Virus record (IMG/VR): IMGVR_UViG_3300007754_001006
Location: 1 to 41,598 of that record
Direction: 5' to 3' (one strand)
Source: a virus
Length of the DNA stretch: 41,598 nucleotides
Shown: in pieces, positions 1 to 8,874 of the stretch
Layout: each line of letters opens with the position of its first letter
Numbering within the stretch: position 1 is the first letter of the stretch
Position numbers and translations under genes: made by a program
Notes under the pieces: generated by a model
The model's database searches: none
What the model was told of the DNA's origin: nothing
What the model saw: only the letters and a program-made list of their open reading frames with translations

Positions 1-111
1 GCATATCTTATCTACGATATTGGCGAAGTGTGGGCAGAGCTTATGGACATTCATGATCTTTTAGTGCAAATTTTAGAACATTTAAAATTGCAATCAGGAA
101 CTAGCATATGA
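1..111 (+). CDS. C-terminal fragment of an unidentified protein (cut by window edge)
   Basis: Frame 1 is open from the first base to a TGA at 109-111, giving the last 36 residues of a protein whose start lies outside the window. The stop overlaps the ATG of the next gene in an ATGA arrangement, typical of translational coupling in this genome. The tail is rich in hydrophobic and acidic residues (for example GEVWAELMDIHDLL). I do not recognise it and cannot assign a function. Confidence 0.6.
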   Translation, partial: AYLIYDIGEVWAELMDIHDLLVQILEHLKLQSGTSI

Positions 112-782
112 AAGTTTACGTAGGCTACGACACTCGAGAAGATATAGCATATCAAGTTTGCGAACATTCGATTAAAAGACGTAATGGACAAATCGAAGTT
201 ATCCCTTTAAAACAAAAAGATTTGAGGGAAAAAGGTGTCTATACAAGAGAAGTTGACAAACTTGCCTCAACAGAATTTACATTTACAAGATTTTTTATTC
301 CATATCTAAACAACTACAAAGGTTGGGCAATTTTTTGTGACTTAGATTTTGTTTGGCGTATATCTCCTACAGAACTAGAACAATATTGTGATGATTCTAA
401 AGCAGTTGTTTGTGTGCAACACGATTATAAACCTAAAGAAGGGTTAAAAATGGATGGCCAAGTACAATTAGTTTACCCAAGAAAAAACTGGTCAAGTATG
501 GTACTTTGGAATTGTGGACATCCTAAAAACAAAGTACTAACACCCGAACTATTAAACAAAGAAACAGGAAAATTTTTACATAGATTTTCTTGGTTAAATG
601 ATTCTGACATAGGAAATTTACCTCCTATATACAATTGGCTAGTAGGTTGGTACAAAGAACCTAAAGACGGCATACCTAAAATACTTCATTATACTGAAGG
701 CGGACCATGGTTTGAAAATTATAGAAACTGTGAGTATGCTGATGTGTGGAAGAAAGAATTAATTAATTTATTCAGTGCCTAA
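108..782 (+). CDS. Putative GT-A fold glycosyltransferase
   Basis: A 224-aa protein that probably transfers a sugar from a nucleotide-sugar donor. It starts with a short beta-strand-like segment (MKVYVGYDTRED) and has a DxD-type metal/donor motif, FCDLDFVW, around residues 77-83. A C-terminal HYTEGGPW segment resembles the histidine-containing end of GT8/GT32-like enzymes. It is translationally coupled to the partial gene upstream and followed 6 bases later by an unknown gene and then an oxygenase. The family assignment rests on motif recognition; donor and acceptor are unknown. A phage gene of this kind would act on host surface glycan or on virion or DNA decoration. Confidence 0.65.
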   Translation: MKVYVGYDTREDIAYQVCEHSIKRRNGQIEVIPLKQKDLREKGVYTREVDKLASTEFTFTRFFIPYLNNYKGWAIFCDLDFVWRISPTELEQYCDDSKAVVCVQHDYKPKEGLKMDGQVQLVYPRKNWSSMVLWNCGHPKNKVLTPELLNKETGKFLHRFSWLNDSDIGNLPPIYNWLVGWYKEPKDGIPKILHYTEGGPWFENYRNCEYADVWKKELINLFSA

Positions 783-788
783 TATGTT

Positions 789-1223
789 ATGTTCAATAAA
801 ATACTTAAATCACATTTACAATACTATCCTGTAGAACACATATACAGTAATAATCTTCTTGACATAAACGAATTTGATAGATTATATGAAAACCAATCTA
901 GGTTTAATGGCGAACGTTGGACAGAATTTAAAAACAAACACAAATTAGATTGTACTTTTTTAAATGATCTAAACAATATTAATATGCAAGTAAAGGTACT
1001 CTGCTTATTATTTTTTAAAGAAAGAGCAGATAATAAAAAATCTCAAGATATTAAAATAGGCGTCAAGGAAATAAAATATATTCAAAATGCACTTTTAATT
1101 TTACCAAATAATCTTTCAACCTTTAATATTTTAACACGAAAAAAACCATACATACGCAGACCTTGTTTACAAATAAACTTGTCATTAAAACAATATAACC
1201 ATATTATAGGAAACTTAAAATGA
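789..1223 (+). CDS. Hypothetical protein, 144 aa
   Basis: I do not recognise this protein. It is lysine- and asparagine-rich, with several aromatic residues near the N terminus (HLQYYPVEHIY) and no membrane segment or obvious catalytic motif. It lies between a GT-A glycosyltransferase and a 2OG-type oxygenase, and its TGA overlaps the ATG of the oxygenase (ATGA). It is therefore probably co-translated with them and may belong to the same modification pathway. That role is inferred from position only. Confidence 0.55.
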   Translation: MFNKILKSHLQYYPVEHIYSNNLLDINEFDRLYENQSRFNGERWTEFKNKHKLDCTFLNDLNNINMQVKVLCLLFFKERADNKKSQDIKIGVKEIKYIQNALLILPNNLSTFNILTRKKPYIRRPCLQINLSLKQYNHIIGNLK

Positions 1224-1828
1224 TTGGGCAACAATTTGTAAACAAGTGTCTTAACACAGAAATTATTACAACTCCATGGGCTCATCAATATATTGACGAT
1301 ACATTTGATAAATCTACATTTAAAAAATTACAAGCACAATGTATTGAAAAATTAAATTTTCCAACAACAGAATTAGTACAAATACATCCAGAAAATTATA
1401 AAGAATATGGAATAGATTTTTATAATGAAACTTTGAATATTTGTGAAAATTTATATGAAAATATGAAAGTGTTATGTGGACGATATCCAAAATATCGATG
1501 GTTTAAAAACTTAGGAGTCAATGTACATATATCTGTTACTCCACCGTTACCGTGGCAATTTTATATACACCAAGAGGGTATCGAAAAAATTTGGAGTTCG
1601 GTAACATATATTGCTCCTGAAAGTAACGTAGGAACCAAAATGTATACAGAACAAAAAGAAGATGCTTTTGTTAAAGAGGCAAAATGGAAGCCTAACAGCA
1701 CTTTTATATTTTGCGGACAGCAAGGTAAGACTTGGCACAGTTACGAAAGTAATCAAACTAAAAACAGAATTACATTTAATCTTTTTATAATGAAATATCG
1801 TGCAAAAAAATGCTTTTATAGTGAGTGA
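1220..1828 (+). CDS. Putative 2OG-Fe(II) dioxygenase
   Basis: A 202-aa protein with the C-terminal layout of a 2-oxoglutarate/Fe(II) hydroxylase. A first metal-ligand segment (YIHQEG, about residues 114-119) begins the jelly-roll strands. A later WHSYES segment supplies the distal histidine, and the basic residue of KNRITFNLF could bind the 2OG carboxylate. The family normally uses HxD/E...H; here the acidic ligand is not certain. It overlaps the preceding gene by 4 bases, and its 3' end overlaps the convergent sulfotransferase by 13 bases. The likely role is hydroxylation of a sugar, lipid or peptide in the local pathway. The substrate cannot be read from sequence. Confidence 0.55.
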   Translation: MIGQQFVNKCLNTEIITTPWAHQYIDDTFDKSTFKKLQAQCIEKLNFPTTELVQIHPENYKEYGIDFYNETLNICENLYENMKVLCGRYPKYRWFKNLGVNVHISVTPPLPWQFYIHQEGIEKIWSSVTYIAPESNVGTKMYTEQKEDAFVKEAKWKPNSTFIFCGQQGKTWHSYESNQTKNRITFNLFIMKYRAKKCFYSE

Positions 1829-2403
1829 TAAAGTTCTAAATCTTCTTTGTAAAGACTATCCCAAACACTTTTAGTGTCGTTATCTAACAAATCAATTGTA
1901 GGCAATTTATAATCTATTCTTTTTTGTTTCCAATATTTTGTAACAAACTGCTCTATTCCTAGTTGTTCTCCAACGTATTCGCAAATACCAACCCAATTAT
2001 CATATGAAAATATTTTTACATTGTTGTCTATAAACATTTTTTGAGGTAAAAAATGATTTTGATATAATTCGTGTCTTATATTTGTTAGTATATCTTTTAC
2101 CCACTTGTTTAAACTATTGAATTCATTTATTCTTTTACGCCATACAAATTCACTTACTGTTCTTTGCCACGGATGCCGAACAACTGCAAACGAAGTAATT
2201 TCATTAAGATTAAAAAATTTTTTAATATATGTAATGTCCATATGTTGTGGTGGCACGCCTCCATACTGTTTATGAGATGCTTTTGTAATATAAGATACAT
2301 CAACTTTTCTATCTTTTAAATCATGCATGATTGTTGTGCCGCCAGTTTTAGGTATATGTATGTGCAAGAGTTCTTTATTACCGTTTTTATAAAGAGGCAT
2401 CAA
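1816..2403 (-). CDS. Sulfotransferase family protein
   Basis: A 195-aa protein with the two signature elements of PAPS-dependent sulfotransferases. LHIHIPKTGGTT near residues 13-24 is the 5'-phosphosulfate-binding loop. FAVVRHPWQRTVSEF around residues 72-86 is the 3'-phosphate-binding segment with Arg and Ser. It is short relative to typical carbohydrate sulfotransferases, but both PAPS elements are present. It is the last gene of a minus-strand operon (SGNH hydrolase, GT-B-like, FkbM, GT-A, this gene) with overlapping junctions. A reasonable inference is sulfation of a sugar made by the neighbouring glycosyltransferases. ATG codons at 2403 and 2400 are both possible starts. Confidence 0.75.
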   Translation of the reverse strand: MMPLYKNGNKELLHIHIPKTGGTTIMHDLKDRKVDVSYITKASHKQYGGVPPQHMDITYIKKFFNLNEITSFAVVRHPWQRTVSEFVWRKRINEFNSLNKWVKDILTNIRHELYQNHFLPQKMFIDNNVKIFSYDNWVGICEYVGEQLGIEQFVTKYWKQKRIDYKLPTIDLLDNDTKSVWDSLYKEDLELYHSL

Positions 2404-3085
2404 ACATTTCCTTTGCTTTAATTAACATTTCATAATTTGGTTTAAATTTTTGGTAACCACTTGCATGGCCAAAATAAGAATTTACACCATTTTTTTTATT
2501 ATAAGACCAATCTAACCATTCAATATCTACTCCGGATTCTAACATAGCATATATGAGCATCTCATTATCATCACCTTTTAATGTTTTATAATCCAAATGT
2601 TTTTTCATTTTATCTACTGAATTTTTTGTTAACATAAACACCCCTGCATTAAATCTATTTTTTTGTAATGTTTCAGGTTTAAATTTTTCTAAACAAGTAC
2701 CTTTTGCATTATTTTTATGCAGTCTTAAACTGTGTCTTAAAGCTATTCTATCTCGTACAGGCTTAAAAGTATCGGTACTCCGATACTCATCAAATACATT
2801 TGGTGCTTTAGGCCAGACAATTACATCAGTATCTAAATATAAAATATGCGTATAATCTTTCCACCATTGATCATTAAAAAATAAATCAAACCGTTCAAAC
2901 GTAGGATGTATCCAATTTATTTTTTGATCTGTAACTAACTTATAATCTAAATTATATTTTTTTGCATATTGCTTAACTGACTTAACTGAATACTCATATA
3001 ATTCTTCACTTACTCCAATTTGATTATAAGTTGGATCTTTATATTGTTTTGCAGGAACAAAAAATTGAACAATTAAAGGTTTCAT
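2387..3085 (-). CDS. GT-A glycosyltransferase with DTD motif
   Basis: A 232-aa protein of the galactosyl/nucleotide-sugar transferase type. It has a conserved N-terminal VQFFVPAK strand, an HPTFERFDLFF segment, and the donor/metal motif ILYLDTDVIVW at residues 81-91. A distal GDDNEMLIY helix and a GHASG-type ending follow. It is a clear paralogue of the minus-strand protein at 6313-7044, which has the same HPTxERFDLxF and DTDV blocks. It overlaps FkbM by 4 bases upstream and the sulfotransferase by 17 bases downstream. Donor and acceptor are unknown. Confidence 0.75.
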   Translation of the reverse strand: MKPLIVQFFVPAKQYKDPTYNQIGVSEELYEYSVKSVKQYAKKYNLDYKLVTDQKINWIHPTFERFDLFFNDQWWKDYTHILYLDTDVIVWPKAPNVFDEYRSTDTFKPVRDRIALRHSLRLHKNNAKGTCLEKFKPETLQKNRFNAGVFMLTKNSVDKMKKHLDYKTLKGDDNEMLIYAMLESGVDIEWLDWSYNKKNGVNSYFGHASGYQKFKPNYEMLIKAKEMFDASL

Positions 3086-3777
3086 TTATTAAAAATATAA
3101 TTAAATTCTTCGTTGTTTCTTTTATGTTTAGAATCTAAACGCAACCCTAAATCGATTATTTTACCAACAATATGTTCGTGCTTTTGATCAACTTCAATTA
3201 ATACAGACTTGGCTTGTTGTATTGTTGATATTGCACCTTTAAAAACTCTGTCCTCAAATCCGTCAACATCAATTTTTATATAATCTGGTTGTGGTAATAT
3301 TTTTTTACCTACAAGATAATCTAAATGTATTTCAACACACCCGTGATAATAATTTCCTTTAGTATCTACAACATTATCCGCTACTCCTTCGTACATATTT
3401 TTTACACCTATATGAGATAATGCAATTCTATTGCTTACTGCAACACACCAGGCTTGACAATTATTAAGTTTATTGAGATTAATACTGTCTAATAAATTTT
3501 TATAATTTGCTGAATGTGGCTCAAATGCATACACATCATTTCCAGTTTTAATTGCACTATACAAAGAATATATTCCTATGTTTGCACCAATATCAAAAAA
3601 TACTGATTGTTTTTCAAATGCATTTAACCATTTAATAGTTTCTGGCTCTTTTGATAACAACCTATCAACTCTATTTTTTATATACGTTTTTTGTTCTGTA
3701 TTGTTAGCAAAAATTATTTTCTTTTCTCCAATCGGAAAAACAAATTGTTTATTATTAAATTTTTTAAGTTTTGGCAT
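3082..3777 (-). CDS. FkbM-family SAM-dependent methyltransferase
   Basis: A 231-aa class I methyltransferase of the FkbM type. The SAM-binding motif I is FFDIGANIGIYSL (about residues 61-73). The acidic post-motif is VYAFEPHSANYKNL, and the family-typical YIKIDVDGFED segment is near residue 166. FkbM proteins usually O-methylate sugars or polyketides. In this operon of glycosyltransferases and a sulfotransferase, sugar O-methylation is the natural inference. Its start overlaps the stop of the upstream GT-B-like gene by one base (TAATG). Confidence 0.85.
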   Translation of the reverse strand: MPKLKKFNNKQFVFPIGEKKIIFANNTEQKTYIKNRVDRLLSKEPETIKWLNAFEKQSVFFDIGANIGIYSLYSAIKTGNDVYAFEPHSANYKNLLDSINLNKLNNCQAWCVAVSNRIALSHIGVKNMYEGVADNVVDTKGNYYHGCVEIHLDYLVGKKILPQPDYIKIDVDGFEDRVFKGAISTIQQAKSVLIEVDQKHEHIVGKIIDLGLRLDSKHKRNNEEFNYIFNK

Positions 3778-4586
3778 TATAATATTCCTTTATCTAAAAG
3801 TATTTCAACTGCAACACCGTTTGCAAATTCTTCTGGTGTAAATTGTTGGTATGCTAATGAATATAACCAGTCTTCGGCCCCCACAAAATACGGATTCTCA
3901 ATATCCGAAAAATGATTAGCTGAAACAGATTCCGCAAAACTTTTTACATCACATATAGTAGGTATACCCATACATTGAGCCTCCACAGCACTAATGGAAC
4001 AAGATGTTACACACACCCAGGCATCTTTTAAATCTTCTGCAAGTGAAACTTTAGCTTCGCTTGGTCCTGACGTTCCTCTACCGCGTGGTTTATGTCTTAT
4101 CTTAATAGGCCTGTCTGTATGTTTTTTAATCTCGTCAACTGTTTCATTTATCCAGTTGGGTCTACCTAAATATTGGTGAATTCCGGCAGAACTTGGACAA
4201 ATTAAAATATTTTTTCCTTTAAAATTTGGTGCTTGAACTTTCATTCCAAATTTCTCAAATCTATCAGCTTTACACCCTTTTATAAAAGGAACGTGTATTC
4301 TATTTTTACAAATACGCCAATAATGATTATCAGATTTTAAATTATTATTGTCAAATCTTCCAAAATATGGAGTATCAGTAAACCAATATGTTTGTTTACG
4401 TGCTTCTAATTTTTTAACTAATTGTAAATTATTATTAACAAATCCCCAAAACATTGAATTAGATAATACTTCAATAGCAGTATTATCAAGCACCTTAACT
4501 TGTTCTGGCCAGGACTTTTTAACTCCATTAAAAACTTCCCAGGCTTTACTGTTTTTATTATTGTATGGTGCGTAAATTGTTAACAT
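3777..4586 (-). CDS. GT-B-like surface-polysaccharide protein (paralogue 1)
   Basis: A 269-aa protein, one of four paralogues in the window (others at 7086, 7891 and 11839). They share a central ILICPSS-type strand, a helix plus basic strand (TDRPIKIRHKPRG), a DAWVCVTSCSISAVEAQCMGIPT segment with the Ser/Glu-rich nucleotide-binding look of GT-B enzymes, and a C-terminal LAYQQFTPEEFANG signature. The layout resembles capsule polysaccharide or CDP-glycerol-transferase-like GT-B C-terminal domains. It lies in the SGNH/FkbM/GT-A/sulfotransferase operon. The activity is inferred, not demonstrated. Confidence 0.6.
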   Translation of the reverse strand: MLTIYAPYNNKNSKAWEVFNGVKKSWPEQVKVLDNTAIEVLSNSMFWGFVNNNLQLVKKLEARKQTYWFTDTPYFGRFDNNNLKSDNHYWRICKNRIHVPFIKGCKADRFEKFGMKVQAPNFKGKNILICPSSAGIHQYLGRPNWINETVDEIKKHTDRPIKIRHKPRGRGTSGPSEAKVSLAEDLKDAWVCVTSCSISAVEAQCMGIPTICDVKSFAESVSANHFSDIENPYFVGAEDWLYSLAYQQFTPEEFANGVAVEILLDKGIL

Positions 4587-5226
4587 CTATAAATTCTTTC
4601 AATTCGTTTGCCCATTTTGTATGCCCTTCGACTGATGGGTGTGGGTCTTTAACACTTACAATCGTATTCTCTTTCATTATAAAATCATAATGATTATTAT
4701 TAAATTTAAAAAATCTTTTTTTATCTATACTTTCAACTATTTTATTAAAATCGGGATTACTTAAATTAACTGCATTAGGTAAAGCATTATACATTACATA
4801 TGGAATTTTGTTTAATTTAAAATACGTTTGTAAATTAAAAACATGATCTAAATATTTCATTGTAGCATTATCGTCAATAGCCCATCCAGGATTTGAATTA
4901 ATAAATTTAAGATGATCTACAGTTTTCCAAGTACGCCAAGTTAAATCCATATTAGGTATTCTCTTCCATTTCCATCTATCATTTGTAACATAATCGTTTC
5001 TAAATGAACTAGACCATCCTATAACTGCAAAAGTACTAGCCGAACCGTTCTGTTCAAACCATAATTTTGTAGTAAAGCTGATCCGATCATTTCCTCTACC
5101 ACCCATAGCAAGATTAAATAATTGTAAATTATATTGTTTGGCAAGTATTTGTGTTACAAAAGTGTTAACACCGTCTTTAGGACGGGGAGTAAGAAAACTA
5201 CAACCATTTGAAAACAATTTAGACAT
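4558..5226 (-). CDS. SGNH/GDSL-like hydrolase
   Basis: A 222-aa protein with SGNH hydrolase blocks in order. SNGCSFLTP (residues 6-14) corresponds to block I, with Ser as nucleophile. NLAMGGRGNDR corresponds to block II with the oxyanion Gly and includes Asn. The C-terminal KDPHPSVEGHTKWA supplies the Asp and His. Such enzymes are often O-acetyl transferases or esterases on polysaccharides. It is the first gene of a five-gene minus-strand operon and overlaps the next gene by 29 bases. A divergent promoter region separates it from the GT61-like gene. Confidence 0.75.
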   Translation of the reverse strand: MSKLFSNGCSFLTPRPKDGVNTFVTQILAKQYNLQLFNLAMGGRGNDRISFTTKLWFEQNGSASTFAVIGWSSSFRNDYVTNDRWKWKRIPNMDLTWRTWKTVDHLKFINSNPGWAIDDNATMKYLDHVFNLQTYFKLNKIPYVMYNALPNAVNLSNPDFNKIVESIDKKRFFKFNNNHYDFIMKENTIVSVKDPHPSVEGHTKWANELKEFIDVNNLRTIQ

Positions 5227-5247
5227 ACTGCTATTTTATAGTATAAT
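5220..5247 (+). promoter_or_regulatory. Candidate sigma70 promoter for the 5256 gene, nearly leaderless
   Basis: TAGACA at 5220-5225 (5 of 6 to TTGACA) and a perfect TATAAT at 5242-5247 are separated by 16 bases. The expected start of transcription is about 5-6 bases after the -10, almost on the ATG at 5256. The mRNA would then have little or no leader. The same 29-bp gap must also carry the divergent minus-strand promoter for the SGNH operon; a TATACT/TATAAA-like box can be read there on the other strand. Confidence 0.5.
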
Positions 5248-5255
5248 TATTTAAA

Positions 5256-6329
5256 ATGCAAACAGTGAAAAATATTACCAGCTTAAAATACTTTCTAGAT
5301 CGTTTTGATACTCTAGATCAAGGATTTTCATATAATGTAAACTACCATTCTATCGCATCTAAAACTCATTTTAATAGTCTGCCAACATTTGTTGCTGATT
5401 TTTATAACTGTTCTACACACAGTTTGCCTCTACTTGTTACTGAAGATAAACATTTAATCACCGAACACGTGTGGCCATTGATACACAAATATAAAAATAA
5501 ACCTCAAAAAGTTCATAACCTTTTTACTAAATGGGGTGAAACAATTAGTATAGATATGCCACTAGTTACTAAACAATTTAATGAAACTTACAGATATGTT
5601 TGGTTGCCTATTGACGAATATAGTGCTGAGAATCCATGGCACATATGGATTGATGTAATATCAAAATTCCGTTTACTTGAAAAAAAGAACGGCTTACCTT
5701 TTGCAAAATATGTTTATATTATGTCTAATCCTAGCAAGTATTTTGATAAAGTTGCTAAAGAATTATTTCCTAATGTAAAATATTACGTTATGCCAAAAAA
5801 TTCAGTATGGCGATTTTCACATTTACTTGTTCCTTCAACAAGCAATTATCTCGATGGAATTACAACACCAAGTATGCCACCATGGTTAAGACATTTTGGT
5901 TACAAAAATAAACAAAAACCGTATAGAAAAATTTTTATTACAAGAAAAGGTGCTAGTAATCGAAATATTACAAATCAAGAACAATTATTATTAGCATTAA
6001 AAGGCTGGGAAACCGTAACACTTGATAACCTCTCTATAAAAGAACAAATTAGAACTTTTGCAGAAGCAACACATATCTTATCACCACATAGTGCCGGACT
6101 TATAAATTTATTATGGTGTGCTAAAGATACAAAAATAATAGAAATACAACATAAAGAATGGATAGATAAAAAGGTATATCCAATCCTTTCACATCATTTA
6201 GGATTAAAACATATAGTCTATCTTGCTGAAACTGAAAAAGTTACAATTAAAAAACCTAAAAATAAAAAATTAAAAGATATGGTTAATTTGAAAGTTAATA
6301 TTCCTCTTCTACTTAAACATTTAGACTAA
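5256..6329 (+). CDS. GT61-like glycosyltransferase (DUF563)
   Basis: A 357-aa protein whose C-terminal half carries the GT61 pattern. There is a KIFITRKGASNRNI loop near residue 226 and a long helix with SIKEQIRTFAEATHI. A loop near residue 274-284, SPHSAGLINLLWC, matches the family's HGAGLxNLLF motif with Ser replacing the first Gly. Members transfer xylose or similar sugars to glycans. The gene stands alone between divergent and convergent neighbours; its 3' end overlaps the minus-strand GT-A gene by 17 bases. Confidence 0.75.
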   Translation: MQTVKNITSLKYFLDRFDTLDQGFSYNVNYHSIASKTHFNSLPTFVADFYNCSTHSLPLLVTEDKHLITEHVWPLIHKYKNKPQKVHNLFTKWGETISIDMPLVTKQFNETYRYVWLPIDEYSAENPWHIWIDVISKFRLLEKKNGLPFAKYVYIMSNPSKYFDKVAKELFPNVKYYVMPKNSVWRFSHLLVPSTSNYLDGITTPSMPPWLRHFGYKNKQKPYRKIFITRKGASNRNITNQEQLLLALKGWETVTLDNLSIKEQIRTFAEATHILSPHSAGLINLLWCAKDTKIIEIQHKEWIDKKVYPILSHHLGLKHIVYLAETEKVTIKKPKNKKLKDMVNLKVNIPLLLKHLD

Positions 6330-7044
6330 CAGCAGGAAAAGTTTCTTTTAAAAAATTATATATTTTATTTCCTGCTCTATATTTTTTTCCACCTGCTACG
6401 TGTAAAAACCATACATCTTTAGGATTAAAAGATATTTTCAACCCATTATTTTTAAAATTAAATCGAGGATCCATATCTTGATACTTAACTCCACTTTCAA
6501 TTACAGACCAATTTAAAAACTGCCCATCATCACATTTAAACTCTTTATAACGTTTTATCCATGGCATCATTTGATCTCTTACACTACGAGTAACCATCCA
6601 TACACCTGTTTGAAAAAATATATCTCTTACTTTTTGTGAATTACAATCTTTTATTATAGTATCTTTAAAATTATTATTAATATTAAACAACGTCATTCTT
6701 CTATATTTTTTGTATGCTGGCGATTTAAATGCATCTAAATCAGTGTATTGTGCAAATATATCTGGAGCATGATCTAATGCAAACACATCAGTATCTACAT
6801 ATAATATTTGATCGTATTCGTCTAACCATTCTTTATTAAACCATAGGTCAAATCTTTCCCATGTTGGATGCATATAACCAAACTTTGGTTCAGTAACTCT
6901 TAAAAAATCATGTCCGTATTTGTTACAATACTTTTTAAAACTGTATTCAGAATACTTTTCAACATCTGTTGGACCAATACCATTAAACTCTGGTTGTGAA
7001 TAAAGGTTAATGTCTATATAATATTGAATAATGAGATTTTTCAT
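6313..7044 (-). CDS. GT-A glycosyltransferase with DTD motif (paralogue of 2387-3085)
   Basis: A 243-aa protein with HPTWERFDLWF (about residues 59-69) and the donor/metal motif QILYVDTDVFAL (DTD at 84-86), followed by a CDDGQFLNW segment and a C-terminal FLHVAGGKKY. It aligns block by block with the minus-strand GT-A at 2387-3085, so the two are duplicated copies that have diverged. It has its own exact T4 late-type box immediately upstream. The sugar and acceptor are unknown. Confidence 0.75.
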   Translation of the reverse strand: MKNLIIQYYIDINLYSQPEFNGIGPTDVEKYSEYSFKKYCNKYGHDFLRVTEPKFGYMHPTWERFDLWFNKEWLDEYDQILYVDTDVFALDHAPDIFAQYTDLDAFKSPAYKKYRRMTLFNINNNFKDTIIKDCNSQKVRDIFFQTGVWMVTRSVRDQMMPWIKRYKEFKCDDGQFLNWSVIESGVKYQDMDPRFNFKNNGLKISFNPKDVWFLHVAGGKKYRAGNKIYNFLKETFPAVSLNV

Positions 7045-7050
7045 TTTTAA

Positions 7051-7058
7051 TATTTATA
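7051..7058 (-). promoter_or_regulatory. Exact T4-type late promoter box (TATAAATA)
   Basis: On the minus strand the bases 7058-7051 read TATAAATA, the consensus late promoter of T4-like phages, recognised by the phage late sigma factor with the sliding clamp as activator. It sits 6 bases upstream of the ATG of the GT-A gene ending at 7044, so transcripts would start close to the initiation codon. In an AT-rich genome an 8-mer can occur by chance, but its position is right. Confidence 0.55.
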
Positions 7059-7085
7059 AACTGGAAATTACATAATTAAATTTAA

Positions 7086-7901
7086 ATGATCTATTGCGTT
7101 AAAACTGACCGACATAACACAGAAAAATATATAGAAAGTGCTAGTAGAGGAATTCGTGGTTCAAAAATAGTACCGTACAACGAAGCAATACAATCTAAAG
7201 ATTGTGAAAAAGTTGTATTCATGGGATTTTTACGAGGAGGTAATTTAGTATATAGATGGGCAGAACTAGTCGGTATAGATTTTTATTACATCGATCGACC
7301 ATATTGGGGTGAAAGTAGACGAACACCTTATTTTATGAGATGTACAAAAAATGCTCATGTAAAACTTTTTAATGACAATCGTCCCGACGACCGATTTAAA
7401 AAATCGTTTAAAAACCCAATACTACCATATCATAAAAATGGCAAATACATTTTAGTCATACCTCCTAGCCATTCAGTAGCACTTATGTTTGGTGCTCAGT
7501 CATGGTTAGATGACACATTAAAAATTTTAAAAGCAAATACCGATAGAGAAATTATTATAAGAGAAAAACCATACAACCCTAAATCATTTTTAGATAGTAA
7601 AGGTAAAATGATGCCTGGCAAAAGTGAAAATAAACAACCACAAAAGCCATTTGAATGGGATCAAGTTCATGCAGTTGTAACATTTAATTCATCAATTACA
7701 ATAAAAGCATTAACAAATGGAGTACCATGTTTTGCTAATTTTGAAAATCCGTGCCAACCAATATGTGAAATGGATTTCGCAAAAATCGAAACACCCAAAT
7801 ATGAAGATAGAGAACCTGTATTTTATTCACTAGCTTATGGACAATTTACACAAGAAGAATTTAGAAATGGATACTACATGGAAATACTAGATGGATATTG
7901 A
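7086..7901 (+). CDS. GT-B-like surface-polysaccharide protein (paralogue 2)
   Basis: A 271-aa paralogue of the proteins at 3777, 7891 and 11839. Shared blocks are YILVIPPSHSVAL, TDREIIIREKPYNP, the HAVVTFNSSITIKALTNGVPC nucleotide-binding-like segment, and the C-terminal LAYGQFTQEEFRNG signature. It has no membrane segment or signal peptide, so it should act in the cytoplasm. It opens the operon that continues through another paralogue, a ferredoxin, an asparagine synthetase and more transferases. Its 3' end overlaps the next gene by 11 bases. A CATAAT box at 7071-7076 may be its -10. Confidence 0.6.
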   Translation: MIYCVKTDRHNTEKYIESASRGIRGSKIVPYNEAIQSKDCEKVVFMGFLRGGNLVYRWAELVGIDFYYIDRPYWGESRRTPYFMRCTKNAHVKLFNDNRPDDRFKKSFKNPILPYHKNGKYILVIPPSHSVALMFGAQSWLDDTLKILKANTDREIIIREKPYNPKSFLDSKGKMMPGKSENKQPQKPFEWDQVHAVVTFNSSITIKALTNGVPCFANFENPCQPICEMDFAKIETPKYEDREPVFYSLAYGQFTQEEFRNGYYMEILDGY

Positions 7902-8874
7902 AATTTTTAGAAGAACAGTAAAAGACCGTAGACGCGGTGCTAGTTGGGAACTTCTACAACATATGGCCGAAGGTATTCGTGCTTGTGGAGATAATCCTAT
8001 TATAGTTAACGAACATAAAACTGGAGATTGGTCAGCTAACGAAATGGAACCTACTGCAAAAATTGGTTGTATGTTTGGCTATGGAGGTACAAATCAAATG
8101 CATCATACTAAAGGACGTAGACGAGATTTAGTTGAACGTGCAAAGAAAAAAGGCATTTACATTATTACATTTGACGGTGGTATATTATCTAGTTTTGGAA
8201 ATACAATAACAGATCCTAATCACCACTGGCGTGTAGCATTGTACTCTCCTATGAGAAATGGAAATTTTTTAAGTGATAATAGCCCGCCTGATAGGTGGGA
8301 ACATATGAAAAAAATATGGAATATAAAATATGAACCATGGAGAAAATCTAATCCAGAAGATCCTATATTATTTGTATTACAACCAAAAGATAATTGGAGT
8401 ATGAACGAATTAGATCCAATTGATTGGTTTAACGATGTATATAAAAAATTAAGACCTTTAACAAAAAGAAAATTTTTAGTACGTCCCCATCCAAATCATA
8501 TGGCGGCAATGGACAACAGAAAAGAAGAGTTTCCAAAAGATGTTGAAGTTATAATAGGACAAAAATTCTTTAGTGGCGACGAGAAAAAGTACTACAGATT
8601 TAATTTTCAAAATGCATTAAATAATTGTCATGCTGTTATATCTCACAACTCTACTGCTACCATTGATTCCTGCATCCGTGGCGTCCCTACCTTTGTTACA
8701 TCAGATCTTGCTATTTGTTGGCCTGTTGCAAACACTGATCTTTTAAAAATAGAATCACCTATATATCCAGATAGAACACAATGGGTTTATGACTTAGGTT
8801 ATAAACAATGGACAGAAGAAGAAATTAAAAATGGTACAGTGCTTAAACGTTTTAAAGAAAAATTAGGATTATAA
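7891..8874 (+). CDS. GT-B-like surface-polysaccharide protein (paralogue 3)
   Basis: A 327-aa protein, the longest of the four paralogues. It has an N-terminal Rossmann-like half with [13 protein letters not shown], then [12 protein letters not shown], a [11 protein letters not shown] strand-loop (RPHP is typical of capsule/CDP-glycerol-type GT-B domains), [23 protein letters not shown], and the ending [20 protein letters not shown] with the following acidic residue is the expected nucleotide-binding site. Its stop overlaps the ferredoxin start by one base, so the two are coupled. The precise activity is unknown. Confidence 0.65.
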   Translation: MDIEIFRRTVKDRRRGASWELLQHMAEGIRACGDNPIIVNEHKTGDWSANEMEPTAKIGCMFGYGGTNQMHHTKGRRRDLVERAKKKGIYIITFDGGILSSFGNTITDPNHHWRVALYSPMRNGNFLSDNSPPDRWEHMKKIWNIKYEPWRKSNPEDPILFVLQPKDNWSMNELDPIDWFNDVYKKLRPLTKRKFLVRPHPNHMAAMDNRKEEFPKDVEVIIGQKFFSGDEKKYYRFNFQNALNNCHAVISHNSTATIDSCIRGVPTFVTSDLAICWPVANTDLLKIESPIYPDRTQWVYDLGYKQWTEEEIKNGTVLKRFKEKLGL

